Of a DNA stretch of 64,000 bases, positions 8,548 to 17,025 are shown one piece after another. Positions within the stretch are counted from its first letter, which is position 1. Each line of letters opens with the position of its first letter. Under the pieces are notes generated by a model that saw only the letters and a program-made list of their open reading frames with translations, was not told the origin of the DNA and searched no databases. The position numbers were made by a program, and so were the translations under genes. Origin of the DNA: Sandaracinaceae bacterium (lineage in GTDB: Bacteria > Myxococcota_A > Polyangia > Polyangiales > Sandaracinaceae); NCBI GenBank assembly GCA_040218145.1, contig JAVJQK010000007.1, positions 62,001-126,000 on the forward strand. Reading direction: 5' to 3'.

Positions 8548-9210
8548 ATGAGCGAAGACGGTCTGCCGGGGGGGCTCCGGCATCGAGTGCGACCGCGGTT
8601 CCTGACGCCGCGTCGCAGCAGCTGGATCGGCACGGTCATGGACGGGCTGGGCCACGACGCCGCGGCCGCATCGATCGTGCTACCGGAGGAGCCGCGCCGC
8701 GCGATCCAGGGCCTGCCCTACGAGGTCGGCTACGTGCTCGAGCACCGCGAGGCGCGCATCCGGATCGGCTGGTGGTGGGCGCGCCAGGAGGGCCTCGGGG
8801 AGCGCGGGCTCTACACGCTGGCGGTGCACAACCTCTGGAGCGAGGGGCTGCTGCGCGCGTTCGACCGCTATCCGGATCACGGCGCGCCGATCGTCGTCGA
8901 CGATCCCCTCGGCTACGCGGCGAGCGCGGCCCTGCTCCTGCCCGACGTGCTCGCGGACGGCGAGGCGGTGATCGTGTTCTCGCTCCGCCCCGAGCAGCTG
9001 GTGATCTTCCCGGACGACGAGCCGGACCTGGACCTCTCGCTGCTGGAGCTGCGCCAGGGGGGCTTCGACTTCGACGTCGCGCCGATCCCCGAGCCGGTGC
9101 GCGTGAGCCGCCGCGGCTTCGAGAGCCTCGTCCCGCTCCAGGACGCGCTGCGCGAGACCGTGCGTGAGCGCCTGCCCGGAGACCTCGCGGACACGCCCTC
9201 GCCGAACTGA
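8548..9210 (+). CDS. Hypothetical soluble protein
   Basis: A 220-residue acidic protein without membrane segments. The middle part (ARIRIGWWWARQEGL, then YTLAVHNLW) reads as beta strands; the second half has IVFSLRPEQLVIFPDDEPDL. Nothing matches a catalytic motif I know. A strong Shine-Dalgarno sits directly upstream, unlike many genes in this window. A stem-loop covers its stop codon, which suggests that it is a single-gene transcript. Confidence 0.6.
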   Translation: MSEDGLPGGLRHRVRPRFLTPRRSSWIGTVMDGLGHDAAAASIVLPEEPRRAIQGLPYEVGYVLEHREARIRIGWWWARQEGLGERGLYTLAVHNLWSEGLLRAFDRYPDHGAPIVVDDPLGYAASAALLLPDVLADGEAVIVFSLRPEQLVIFPDDEPDLDLSLLELRQGGFDFDVAPIPEPVRVSRRGFESLVPLQDALRETVRERLPGDLADTPSPN

Positions 9211-9228
9211 CCGAGACGCTCAGTTCGG
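9202..9228 (+). terminator. Stem-loop over the stop codon, terminator-like
   Basis: Perfect 9-base arms CCGAACTGA (9202-9210) and TCAGTTCGG (9220-9228) with a 9-base loop. There is no U-tract, as is common in GC-rich genomes, so the terminator call is tentative. Confidence 0.45.
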
Positions 9229-9250
9229 GGATTGCGGTCGAGGTCCTCCG

Positions 9251-9274
9251 TTTTATGAAGTGCTCATTCCAAAA
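9251..9274 (+). promoter_or_regulatory. Candidate TetR operator upstream of the SDR gene
   Basis: An imperfect, AT-rich inverted repeat with core ATGA-AGTGC-TCAT and outer TTTT/AAAA arms, in an otherwise GC-rich region. It ends 26 bases before the ATG at 9301. The downstream operon encodes a TetR regulator, so autoregulation here is plausible. An AGGAGG ribosome site follows at 9291-9296. Confidence 0.4.
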
Positions 9275-9300
9275 CTCGCCGGAGGGCGGCAGGAGGCAAG

Positions 9301-10044
9301 ATGAGCAGATTTCAGGGACGCCATGTGGTCATCACGGGAGGATCGGGAGGCATCGGGAAGGCCACGGCCGCTCGCGTCGTGGCCGAAGGAGGCCGGGTGC
9401 TGATCACCGGCACCAATCAGGGGAAGCTCGACCAGGCGAGGAGGGAGATCGACGGGCTGATCGCCCTCGTCAACGACGCGGGAGATCCGGAGAGCGCCCC
9501 CGCGCTGGCGGCCGCGGTCGAGACACACCTCGGGCGCGTCGACGGACTCTTCCTCAACGCGGGGTACGGGGAGATGGTGTCGCACGACCAGGTGACCGCG
9601 GCGCAGTTCGACCGACAGTTCGCGGTCAACGTACGCGGACCCATCCTTCAGGTCCGCGCGCTCGCAGGGCTGCTCACGGAGGGCGCCGCGATCGTGCTCA
9701 ACACCTCGGTCGTGCAGGAGATCGGTATGCCCGGTGGCATCCTCTACGGAGCGTCCAAGGCCGCGCTCCGAAACGTCACCCGTGTCCTGGCCGCGGAGAT
9801 GGCGCCGAAGGTCCGCGTCAACGCCGTCAGCCCTGGACCGGTCTCGACCGATTTCTTCGCGCGCACCGGTCTCCCCGAGGAGCAGACCGCCGCCCTGGCG
9901 CAGGGCATCCTCTCGCAGGTCGCGCTCCAGCGCTTCGGCCAGCCGGGCGAGATCGCCAGCGCGGCCGCTTTCCTCCTCTCCGCCGACGCCTCCTTCATGA
10001 CCGGGAGCGAGCTGGTGGTCGACGGTGGCATCACGCAGGTGTAG
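9301..10044 (+). CDS. SDR-family oxidoreductase
   Basis: A 247-residue classical short-chain dehydrogenase/reductase. It has the Rossmann nucleotide site TGGSGGIG (12-19), NAG (86-88), the catalytic Asn110, Ser136, and Tyr149-xxx-Lys153 (YGASK), then the PGPVSTDF turn typical of the family. Asn38 and nearby polar residues after strand 2 (TGTNQGK) suggest NADPH rather than NADH, but this is weak. Substrate unknown. AGGAGG lies 4 bases from the ATG. The TetR gene follows 3 bases after the stop, so the two form one operon; such SDR/TetR pairs are often induced by xenobiotics or aldehydes. Confidence 0.9.
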   Translation: MSRFQGRHVVITGGSGGIGKATAARVVAEGGRVLITGTNQGKLDQARREIDGLIALVNDAGDPESAPALAAAVETHLGRVDGLFLNAGYGEMVSHDQVTAAQFDRQFAVNVRGPILQVRALAGLLTEGAAIVLNTSVVQEIGMPGGILYGASKAALRNVTRVLAAEMAPKVRVNAVSPGPVSTDFFARTGLPEEQTAALAQGILSQVALQRFGQPGEIASAAAFLLSADASFMTGSELVVDGGITQV

Positions 10045-10047
10045 CCA

Positions 10048-10638
10048 GTGACGGTGGGTCGGCCCCGTAAGATGTCGCTCGAAGAGACCCTCGAGGTGGC
10101 CCTCGAGCTGTTCTGGCGGCGCGGCTTCGAGGGCACGTCGATCGGCGAGCTCTCCAGGGCGCTCGGGGTCGGCCCGTCGAGCCTCTACAACACCTTCGGC
10201 AGCAAGAACGAGCTCTACTGCGCGTGTCTCGACGCGTACACGCGGCGCGAGGGTGAGTTCGTGCGCCGCTGCCTGGAGAAGCCGCACGCGGTGGAGGCGT
10301 TGAGCGCGCTCCTCGAGAGCGCGGCCCAGCGGTTCACGCGGCCCGACCTGCCCCGGGGCTGCGCGGTGCTGACCGCGCCGCGCCCCGACCGGGTCGAGAA
10401 CGCCGACGTCGAGGCGCTCCTGCGCGGCCTGCGGAGCGAGACGCTGACGCTCATCACCGCGCGGGTCGGGCGCGGTGTCGAAGAGGGAGATCTGGCGCCG
10501 GACACGGACGAGGCGAGCCTCGCCCGCTACGTCTTCGGCGTGATGCAGGCCCTGTCGGCCCAGGCGCGCGACGGCGCCGACGAAGAGGATCTCGCCGCGG
10601 TCGTCGCGATCGCGCTGCGGGCTCTCGAGCGCGCCTGA
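10048..10638 (+). CDS. TetR/AcrR-family transcriptional regulator
   Basis: A 196-residue protein starting at GTG. The N-terminal helix-turn-helix domain (residues about 10-55) includes the typical FEGTSIGELSRALGVGPSSLYNTFGSKNEL pattern, of which GVGPSSLYNTFGSK is the recognition helix. The C-terminal ligand domain has PRGCAVLTA, as in TetR_C subgroups near YxaF/AcrR-like proteins. It most likely represses the SDR gene in front of it through the AT-rich dyad at 9251-9274. Convergent with mutY. Confidence 0.9.
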   Translation: MTVGRPRKMSLEETLEVALELFWRRGFEGTSIGELSRALGVGPSSLYNTFGSKNELYCACLDAYTRREGEFVRRCLEKPHAVEALSALLESAAQRFTRPDLPRGCAVLTAPRPDRVENADVEALLRGLRSETLTLITARVGRGVEEGDLAPDTDEASLARYVFGVMQALSAQARDGADEEDLAAVVAIALRALERA

Positions 10639-11643
10639 TCAACGCGCGGCGTCGAGGATCTTGCGCGTGAGGGAGGAGATCCCCACCTGGGAGAGCTCCT
10701 CCACGGAGAAGAGCCGCGCGGCGATCGATCTCGCGCCCGTCGCTCGCCAGACGCGCACGTCGAGGCGGCGGTGCGTCAGCACGTGCTCGAGCCTGGCCAC
10801 CGGCTCCTTGCCGAGCCGCGCGCTGACCTCCGCCTCCTTCAGCGCCGCGCGCGCCTCGGCGCGGGTCTCGCCCTCGGCCGTCGGCACGCCGTGCAGCCCC
10901 CCGAAGAGCGCGCCCGCGCGCTTGGTCAGCGCGACGCGATCGCCCCGGCGCGCGACCACCGCGCAGAGCGCCACCCGCTTGGGCGCCTTCTTGGGACGCG
11001 GCACAGGCAGGGAAGACTGCTTGCCCGTGTCACGCGCCACGCAGCGCGAGACGGGGCAGTCGTCGCAGCGCGGGCTCGTGGGCGTGCACACGCGCGCGCC
11101 GAGCTCCATCAGCGCCTGGTTGAGATCCCCGGGGCGGGGGCCGTCGGCCAGCGCCTCGGCCTCGGCCCAGAGCCGCTTCTCCGTGTCGCGACGCCCGAGC
11201 GGGGTGTCGACGCCGTGGACCCGCGAGAGCACCCGGGCGACGTTCCCGTCCACGATGGGCTCGGGGCGATCGAAGGCGATCGATCCGATCGCGCCGGCCG
11301 TGTAGCGTCCCACACCGGGCAGCCCGAGCCGCTCGTCCGCCCCCTCCGGGACCGCGCCGCCGTAGCGCGCGACGACCTCCTTGACCCCCGCGTGCAGCAG
11401 GCGCGCGCGCCGGTAGTAGCCGAGCCCGCTCCACATGCTGAGGACCTCGTCCTCGCTCGCCTCGGCCAGGGCCTCGGTGGTGGGGAAGCGGTCGAGGAAG
11501 CGCGTCCAGTACGGGATCACCGTCTCGACCCGCGTCTGCTGGAGCATGATCTCCGAGACCCAGATCGCGTACGGATCCTTCGTCTCGCGCCACGGCAGCG
11601 CGCGCTTGTGGGCGTCGTACCAGTCGAGCAGGGCCTGACGCAT
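10639..11643 (-). CDS. mutY: A/G-specific adenine DNA glycosylase
   Basis: Removes adenine mispaired with 8-oxoguanine. The 334-residue protein has the catalytic Glu31 (SEIMLQQTRV), the helix-hairpin-helix LPGVGRYTAGAI (108-119), the catalytic Asp132 (VDGNVARVL), a four-Cys Fe-S loop (Cys186, 193, 196, 201) and a C-terminal NUDIX-like 8-oxoG recognition domain (about 225-334). The last loop spacing is C-x4-C, against C-x5-C in E. coli MutY. The ATG shares a base with the kinase stop (ATGA on the minus strand), so mutY is translated from the kinase mRNA. Confidence 0.93.
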   Translation of the reverse strand: MRQALLDWYDAHKRALPWRETKDPYAIWVSEIMLQQTRVETVIPYWTRFLDRFPTTEALAEASEDEVLSMWSGLGYYRRARLLHAGVKEVVARYGGAVPEGADERLGLPGVGRYTAGAIGSIAFDRPEPIVDGNVARVLSRVHGVDTPLGRRDTEKRLWAEAEALADGPRPGDLNQALMELGARVCTPTSPRCDDCPVSRCVARDTGKQSSLPVPRPKKAPKRVALCAVVARRGDRVALTKRAGALFGGLHGVPTAEGETRAEARAALKEAEVSARLGKEPVARLEHVLTHRRLDVRVWRATGARSIAARLFSVEELSQVGISSLTRKILDAAR

Positions 11644-12950
11644 CAGCTCATCAGGAAGATGGCGAGGGCGATCACCACGACCAGCGCCGCGAGCCCGAAC
11701 GAGCCGACCGCGATGGCGATGAGCACCCAGAACATGGGGCTCCGCTTCGGCGCCGCCGCGACCGCGGCCCGCGGACCGGTCTGTCCGATGGGAGGCGGCG
11801 GGGGGACGCGGTGCGCGCCCGTGATGAGCGGCGCCGGCTGCACGTCGGGCGTGGTCTGCACCGCCGCCGCGTGAGGCCTCGGCTTGGTTGACGCGTTCGG
11901 CATCGAGGCCCGCGCCATCGCCTCCGCCGCGGGGACCTGCGGCATCGAGAGGCGCTCCTCGGCCGAGGGCTGCCTCGCCGTCGCGTGCGGCTCGTCCATC
12001 TGCCAGCCGCGCTCGGGGAAGGTCCAGCCGAGCAGCCGCGCGAGCTGATCGCGCCCATAGCCCGGGGCGATCTCGTGCAGCATCTCGCGCAGCTGCATGC
12101 CGAACGCCTGCGCCGAGGGCGTGCGCGCCGCGACGTCCGGGCTGAGGCAGCGCATCACGATCGCGTCGAGCTCGGCCGAGACCTTCGGGTTGTAGGCGCT
12201 CGGCGGCGCGAAGTTGCACGCCTTGAGCATCTGCGCCGCCGTCATCGGGTCGTTCGGCGGCATCAGCGTGCGCATCGTGAGCATCTCCCACACGACGATG
12301 CCGAGGCTGAACACGTCGGCGCGCGCGTCGACCTCACTGTGCTCGGCCTGCTCGGGCGCCATGTAGCTCATCTTGCCGATGGGCACCCCGCTCCCGGTCT
12401 GCACGACGTTGTCCGCCGCCTTGACAAGGCCGAAGTCGCTGACCTTCACCGCGCCCTCGTTCGATAGCAAGACGTTCTGCGGGGACACGTCGCGGTGCAC
12501 GATGCCGAGCGGGCTGCCCTGCTCGTCGCGCTTGCGGTGCGCGTGGTCGAGCCCCGCCGCCGCCTCGGCGCCGATGAAGAGGGCCGCGGCGATCTCGAGC
12601 GCGTGCCGCTTCTCGACCAGCTGCTGCAAGAGGAGCGCGAGGGTGACCCCCTCGACGAACTCCATCACCAGGTAGGGCTCGGGCTCGATCCCGAAGTCCA
12701 CGACCGCGACGAGGTTCGGGTGGTCGAGCCGCGCGTTGGTGCGGGCCTCCGCCGCGAAGCGCTCGAGGAGCGAGGGGTCGCGCCGGTACTGGGGCAGCAT
12801 GCGCTTGAGCGCGACCTTCTTGCGAAAGCCGGCCTCGCCGGAGCGCTCGCCCCGGTAGACCATGGCCATCCCGCCCTGCCCGAGCTTCTCGAGCAGACGG
12901 TACTCACCCAGCTGCACGGGCTCCGCGGACACCGGCGAATCCTTTACCAC
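11643..12950 (-). CDS. Hanks-type Ser/Thr protein kinase with C-terminal membrane anchor
   Basis: A 435-residue kinase. The N-terminal catalytic domain (15-295) has the glycine loop LGQGGMAMVY, VALK with Lys49, the catalytic loop HRDVSPQN (Asp154), SDFG (Asp172) and APE. A Pro/Ala-rich linker follows (about 320-400), then one hydrophobic helix at the very C-terminus (about 407-433), so the kinase domain faces the cytoplasm and no sensor domain is left outside. GTG start. It sits between a flavoprotein gene 19 bases upstream and mutY, which overlaps it; a link between kinase signalling and DNA repair is possible but unproven. Confidence 0.92.
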   Translation of the reverse strand: MVKDSPVSAEPVQLGEYRLLEKLGQGGMAMVYRGERSGEAGFRKKVALKRMLPQYRRDPSLLERFAAEARTNARLDHPNLVAVVDFGIEPEPYLVMEFVEGVTLALLLQQLVEKRHALEIAAALFIGAEAAAGLDHAHRKRDEQGSPLGIVHRDVSPQNVLLSNEGAVKVSDFGLVKAADNVVQTGSGVPIGKMSYMAPEQAEHSEVDARADVFSLGIVVWEMLTMRTLMPPNDPMTAAQMLKACNFAPPSAYNPKVSAELDAIVMRCLSPDVAARTPSAQAFGMQLREMLHEIAPGYGRDQLARLLGWTFPERGWQMDEPHATARQPSAEERLSMPQVPAAEAMARASMPNASTKPRPHAAAVQTTPDVQPAPLITGAHRVPPPPPIGQTGPRAAVAAAPKRSPMFWVLIAIAVGSFGLAALVVVIALAIFLMS

Positions 12951-12969
12951 GCGTGGGGCCGGGAGGCCC

Positions 12970-13647
12970 TCACCGGATCTCGGCGATCTCCTCCAGCGGC
13001 TTGCGCCCGATATCGGGCACCTCGCAGTCCTCGGCCGGGTAGCCGACGGGCATGATCACGAAGGGCTTCTCGCTCTCCGGCCGGCCGCAGATCTCGCGCA
13101 GGAAGGTCATCGGCGCCGGGGTGTGCGTGAGCGTCGCGAGGCCCGCGCGATGGAGGGCCGAGATGAGGAAGCCGACCGCGATGCCGACCGACTCGTTCAG
13201 GTAGTAGCCCTTGAGCTTCGTCCCGTCGGGCAGCCTCTCCCAGTCGCGCCGGAACACCACCAGCAGCCACGGCGCGTCGGTGATGTGCTCCTTGACGGTG
13301 TCGGTGCCGAGCGGGGCGAGCGCGTCGAGCCACTCCTTCGGGGCGCGCCGCTCGTAGAACTCGCGCTCCTCCTTCTCGGCCGCTTCCCGGATCTGGCGCT
13401 TCAGCTCCGGGTCCGAGATCGCCACGAAGTACCAGGGCTGCCGATGCGCGCCGCTCGGCGCGGTGCCGGCGATCCGGATCGCGTCCTCGATCACCGAGCG
13501 CGGCACGGGATCGGTCGAGAAGTGCCGCACGCTCCGCCGCTCCTCCATCACGCGGTAGTCGTCGGCGATGCGCCGCGCCGACTCCTCGGGCGGCACCGGA
13601 GCGGGTCGATAGGGCACGGGCTGATAGCGCGGGTCGTCTTCACTCAC
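12970..13647 (-). CDS. Nitroreductase-superfamily flavoprotein, iodotyrosine-deiodinase-like
   Basis: A 225-residue FMN enzyme that matches the iodotyrosine deiodinase (IYD) branch along its whole length: RRSVRHFS (37-44), GTAPSGAHRQPW (61-72), GRPESEKPFVIMPVGYP (188-204) and VPDIGRKPL (210-218). By alignment from memory with human IYD, the three lid residues that grip the zwitterion of halotyrosine (human Glu157, Tyr161, Lys182) are present as Glu94, Tyr98 and Lys119. Bacterial IYD homologues are known, but a physiological substrate is not settled. GTG start supported by TAGCAT at 13655-13660. First gene of a flavoprotein-kinase-mutY unit. Confidence 0.85.
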   Translation of the reverse strand: MSEDDPRYQPVPYRPAPVPPEESARRIADDYRVMEERRSVRHFSTDPVPRSVIEDAIRIAGTAPSGAHRQPWYFVAISDPELKRQIREAAEKEEREFYERRAPKEWLDALAPLGTDTVKEHITDAPWLLVVFRRDWERLPDGTKLKGYYLNESVGIAVGFLISALHRAGLATLTHTPAPMTFLREICGRPESEKPFVIMPVGYPAEDCEVPDIGRKPLEEIAEIR

Positions 13648-13654
13648 GCGGTGA

Positions 13655-13660
13655 ATGCTA
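13655..13660 (-). promoter_or_regulatory. -10-like TAGCAT, leaderless spacing
   Basis: Seven bases upstream of the GTG at 13647, with no ribosome site between. Confidence 0.45.
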
Positions 13661-13686
13661 ACCGAATCCCGCGTCTCGCTCCGCGA

Positions 13687-16600
13687 TCAGGGCTTCTGAC
13701 GTCGGAGGAGCGCGAGCCCGAGCAGCAGCAGCCAGGCGAGGCCACCCCCTCCGCGGACGGTGGCGCGGCAGCCGCAGCCAGCCGTCGGGGGCCGCGCTCC
13801 AGGGTCGACGGCGCCCGCGTCATGGGCAGGCGCGCAGCGCGTGTCCCGGCACCGCGACCCAACGCCGCAGTCCGCGTCGACGGTGCAGCAGCCCTCCACT
13901 CGCCTGTGCGCGCAGTCGCCGTCACCGCACCGATCCACGGTGCACGCGTCCCCGTCATCGCAGTCGCGGTGCGTTCCGCAGCAGGGCTCGACGGGCGTGT
14001 GCGTGCACCCGAGCGCCGCGTCGCACGCGTCGGCCGTGCACCGGTCCCCGTCGTCGCAGCGGAGCGGTCGGCCCTCGGCGCACACGCCCCGGGCGCAAAC
14101 CTCCTCCCCGTTGCACGCGTCGCCGTCGCCGCAGGCGGCGCCGTCCGCGGCGCGCGCGTCGAACCCGCAGTGGAGCGCCAAGCCGTCACACACGTCGTCG
14201 ACGTCGCACGCGCCGCTCGCGGGCCGGCACACGGTTCCCGGCGCTTCGACCCAGTCGGCGGGGCACTCCGCCATCAGCCCGTCGCACACCTCGTCCGCGT
14301 CGCACGCGCTCACCGCGCGTCGGCAGACCGCGCCGGAATCGTCGAACCCATCCTCAGGACACCACGTGCTGCTCCCGCATCGCTCGGGCACGTCGCAGGG
14401 GCCGGCGCTGGGTCTGCAGATCTCGCCTGGTGGGATCCGAGCGTCCGGCGGGCAAGCGGTCGAGGTGCCGTCGCACCGCTCCTCGAGATCACATCCCTCG
14501 CGGGCCGTGCGACACGTCCAGCCAGCGGAGACAGGCGTACAGCGCCCGTCCTCCACGCCGCCCCACGCAGCGCTGCAGGCCTCGCATCCGCCTTCGCACG
14601 CGCTCTCACAACACGCGCCATCCACGCAGAAGGCGCTCGCACACTCCGCGCCCGTGAAGCACGGCTCGCCCTGCGCGCGTCCGACCTCCAGGGGCAGCGC
14701 CAGCAGCCGCCTGCGGACTATGTCCGGGTCGGTTTGCAGGATGGCGACCGCGTGCTCGGCGTCGAGCACACCGATCTCGACGAGCCCGACATCGTCGCCG
14801 ATCCCGAACGTCGTCGGGCTCGGGCCCGAGATCGTGCGGCCCCCCTCGTCCAACGCGGTGAGCCCGTCTCCCAGGAGCCAGCATCCCCCGCCCGCACAGG
14901 TGAGCTGCCTGGTTCTGCCGGGGTCTGCGAGCGGGTGTGCGGAGATCACCGTGCCATCCGGGGCGAGCACGAGGGCACGGCGCTCTGTCGGCGACTCGGA
15001 CGTGAGGAGAAGCCATCCGTTCGACACTCCGTCGCCCGCAAAGGCCGGCCCCATGGGCGGAAGCGCGAGCGAGCGCGAGGACCCGTCGTGTTCGATGACC
15101 GTCGCCACGCCGCTCTCGATCAGCAGGTGGCCCGCGGCGCCGGACACCAAGCGGTGAGGGCGGGACGGCGCGAACGCGACGGGCGTGGTCAGGGCACTCC
15201 GGTCGAGATCGAGGTGAGCCCGCGACCCAACGCCGAAGAGCATGCACGAGCCGCCGCCACACCGGACCTCATCCGGCGTGAAGCCGGGCGGCAACGACAC
15301 GGTCGAGGCGGATCCGTCCACCAGCACGTCCACCGATCCGAGCGCCGGGTAGAGGACGACGACATGTTCGTCCGTCGCAGCGAGCACGTGCATGGAGTCG
15401 CGCAACCAAAATGGCGAGCCGGGCCGACCCGACGCGTCGATCCACGCGGCACGCGCACGGAACGGGCCCGGGCCGCCTACGCTGAACTCCAGCCAGGTCG
15501 CGAGGCAGCGTCGAGCGGTGCAGGCGAAGTGACGGCTGAACAGCTCGGCCGGCGCCGAGGCGGTGTCGTTCTCGTGCTCCACGGTCCCATCCGTTCGCAG
15601 GCTGAGCACCGATCTCGTGGGTTCGCGCGCGACCAGCCACCGCGAACCGTTCCAGCCCGCGCTGGCACGCTTCCACGGGACGCGGTGACGCAACCCCAGG
15701 GGCGCGCTGCTCGATACGAGCCCATCCCGCCGAATACGCGTGGCGGTTCCCTGCAGCACGAGGAACATCCCAGGTCCCCCGACGACCTCGGCGGGCTCCC
15801 CGGAAGCGCTGAGGAGGAGCGGCGGGCTCGCGCCTCCCCCATCCGAGAGCCGGAACGCGCGCGTTCGCTCACGTTCGGTGGAGACCACCATGAACACGTC
15901 ACCATCGGCAGCGACGGCGGCGGAGGGATCGGTCGCGTCGCCTGCGAGGGTGGTCGGGCTCGGATCGAGCGGCCGACCGGTCCAGTCCACCCGCAGCACG
16001 CGGAGCTCCGAGCCGCGCGTGTAAGCCAGCAGGCAAGCCCGTGGTCCACACGCCAGGTCGGGAAGCTCGCCATCGTCGACGCGGCGGCGCGAGCGGAGCT
16101 CGGCGTCCGGGGAGAGCTCGAGCAGCTCGACCCCGCGCGACACGACCGCGAGCAGGTAGCCGTCTGGCGTCGCGACGAGCCCGCCATGGAACAGCCCCGA
16201 GAGGACGCCGCGAGGCGAAGGATCGAGCCACGCCCCGTCGGCCCACCGTCGCACCGCCACTTGCGCCTGGCGCTGCCAGACGACGAGGACCTCTCCGCGC
16301 CGAACCGCCAGCCCCGTGTCGGGGGCGAGGCCGAGTTCGACGATATCCTCGTCCACGAGCCAGTCGCGCTCCTCGACCGGCGCACCCGTGTCGTGCAGCT
16401 CTCTCAAGCGGAGGGCGTCGGCGTAGGGCAGGTGATGGACGTAGAGCCAGCGCCCTCGGTCGGGGTCCCACGCGAGCGCCACGGGCAGCGCCCGCTCTTC
16501 GGTCCACGAGCGCGGGAGCCCGACCTCGTGCACCGGTCGCAGGATGGGATCGAGGATCGCGGGGTACCGGGTCGCGCCGAGCACCGACTCGGGGACCACG

Positions 16601-16986
16601 AGCCGTGCGCCGGACGGCCCTGCTCGGACGGGCACGTGGTGCCTGCGCCCATTCGCCTCGATCCAGGTGCCGTGCCCGTAGTGGAACGCGGCCCGGTCGG
16701 TGCGGATCGACAGCCCCGTCGCGTCGGGCTCGATCGAGCGCGCGCCCTCGAACGGCACGTGAACTTCGAGCGGCCCCGCGCCTTCGGGACGGGAGGGGAC
16801 GTGCCAGCGCTGCTCGATCCCCTGACGGCGCGGAAGCCGCTCCTCCTCGAGCGCGAGCGAGAGCGCTCCTCGGTGGACGGTGGCCTCTCCCAGCAACGAA
16901 GGGGACGGCGGGTGCGGCGGCGCCTCGGGCGAGCACGCGAGGAGGAGGCCTGCGAGGAGGAACGGCGAGAGGGGATCGCGGCGCAC
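13687..16986 (-). CDS. Large exported lipoprotein, disintegrin-like Cys repeats, MYXO-CTERM tail
   Basis: A 1099-residue surface protein. The N-terminus is a signal with a good lipobox (AGLLLACSPE). Residues 35-170 resemble the N-terminal module of other large myxobacterial surface proteins (HYGHGTWIEANGRRH, RYPAILDPILRP). Residues 170-760 read as a beta-propeller-like series of short repeats. From about 770 a long Cys-rich region follows, including four copies of a CD-x3-C-x7-CP-x-D unit (such as CDLEERCDGTSTACPPD), close in spacing to ADAM/snake-venom disintegrin loops, then CxxGDACxxxxC units. The end (GCGCRATV...WLLLLGLALLRRQK) is a MYXO-CTERM-like Cys, helix and Arg tail. GTG start with TAGCCT 7 bases upstream. 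Confidence 0.82.
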   Translation of the reverse strand: MRRDPLSPFLLAGLLLACSPEAPPHPPSPSLLGEATVHRGALSLALEEERLPRRQGIEQRWHVPSRPEGAGPLEVHVPFEGARSIEPDATGLSIRTDRAAFHYGHGTWIEANGRRHHVPVRAGPSGARLVVPESVLGATRYPAILDPILRPVHEVGLPRSWTEERALPVALAWDPDRGRWLYVHHLPYADALRLRELHDTGAPVEERDWLVDEDIVELGLAPDTGLAVRRGEVLVVWQRQAQVAVRRWADGAWLDPSPRGVLSGLFHGGLVATPDGYLLAVVSRGVELLELSPDAELRSRRRVDDGELPDLACGPRACLLAYTRGSELRVLRVDWTGRPLDPSPTTLAGDATDPSAAVAADGDVFMVVSTERERTRAFRLSDGGGASPPLLLSASGEPAEVVGGPGMFLVLQGTATRIRRDGLVSSSAPLGLRHRVPWKRASAGWNGSRWLVAREPTRSVLSLRTDGTVEHENDTASAPAELFSRHFACTARRCLATWLEFSVGGPGPFRARAAWIDASGRPGSPFWLRDSMHVLAATDEHVVVLYPALGSVDVLVDGSASTVSLPPGFTPDEVRCGGGSCMLFGVGSRAHLDLDRSALTTPVAFAPSRPHRLVSGAAGHLLIESGVATVIEHDGSSRSLALPPMGPAFAGDGVSNGWLLLTSESPTERRALVLAPDGTVISAHPLADPGRTRQLTCAGGGCWLLGDGLTALDEGGRTISGPSPTTFGIGDDVGLVEIGVLDAEHAVAILQTDPDIVRRRLLALPLEVGRAQGEPCFTGAECASAFCVDGACCESACEGGCEACSAAWGGVEDGRCTPVSAGWTCRTAREGCDLEERCDGTSTACPPDARIPPGEICRPSAGPCDVPERCGSSTWCPEDGFDDSGAVCRRAVSACDADEVCDGLMAECPADWVEAPGTVCRPASGACDVDDVCDGLALHCGFDARAADGAACGDGDACNGEEVCARGVCAEGRPLRCDDGDRCTADACDAALGCTHTPVEPCCGTHRDCDDGDACTVDRCGDGDCAHRRVEGCCTVDADCGVGSRCRDTRCAPAHDAGAVDPGARPPTAGCGCRATVRGGGGLAWLLLLGLALLRRQKP

Positions 16987-16993
16987 GAAGGAG

Positions 16994-16999
16994 AGGCTA
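16994..16999 (-). promoter_or_regulatory. -10-like TAGCCT for the 16986 start
   Basis: Seven bases from the GTG. A TTGACA lies upstream on the same strand but 24 bases away, too far for a normal -35. Confidence 0.45.
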
Positions 17000-17025
17000 C
17001 ATGCGCAATCAACGGTTCGCGAGTG

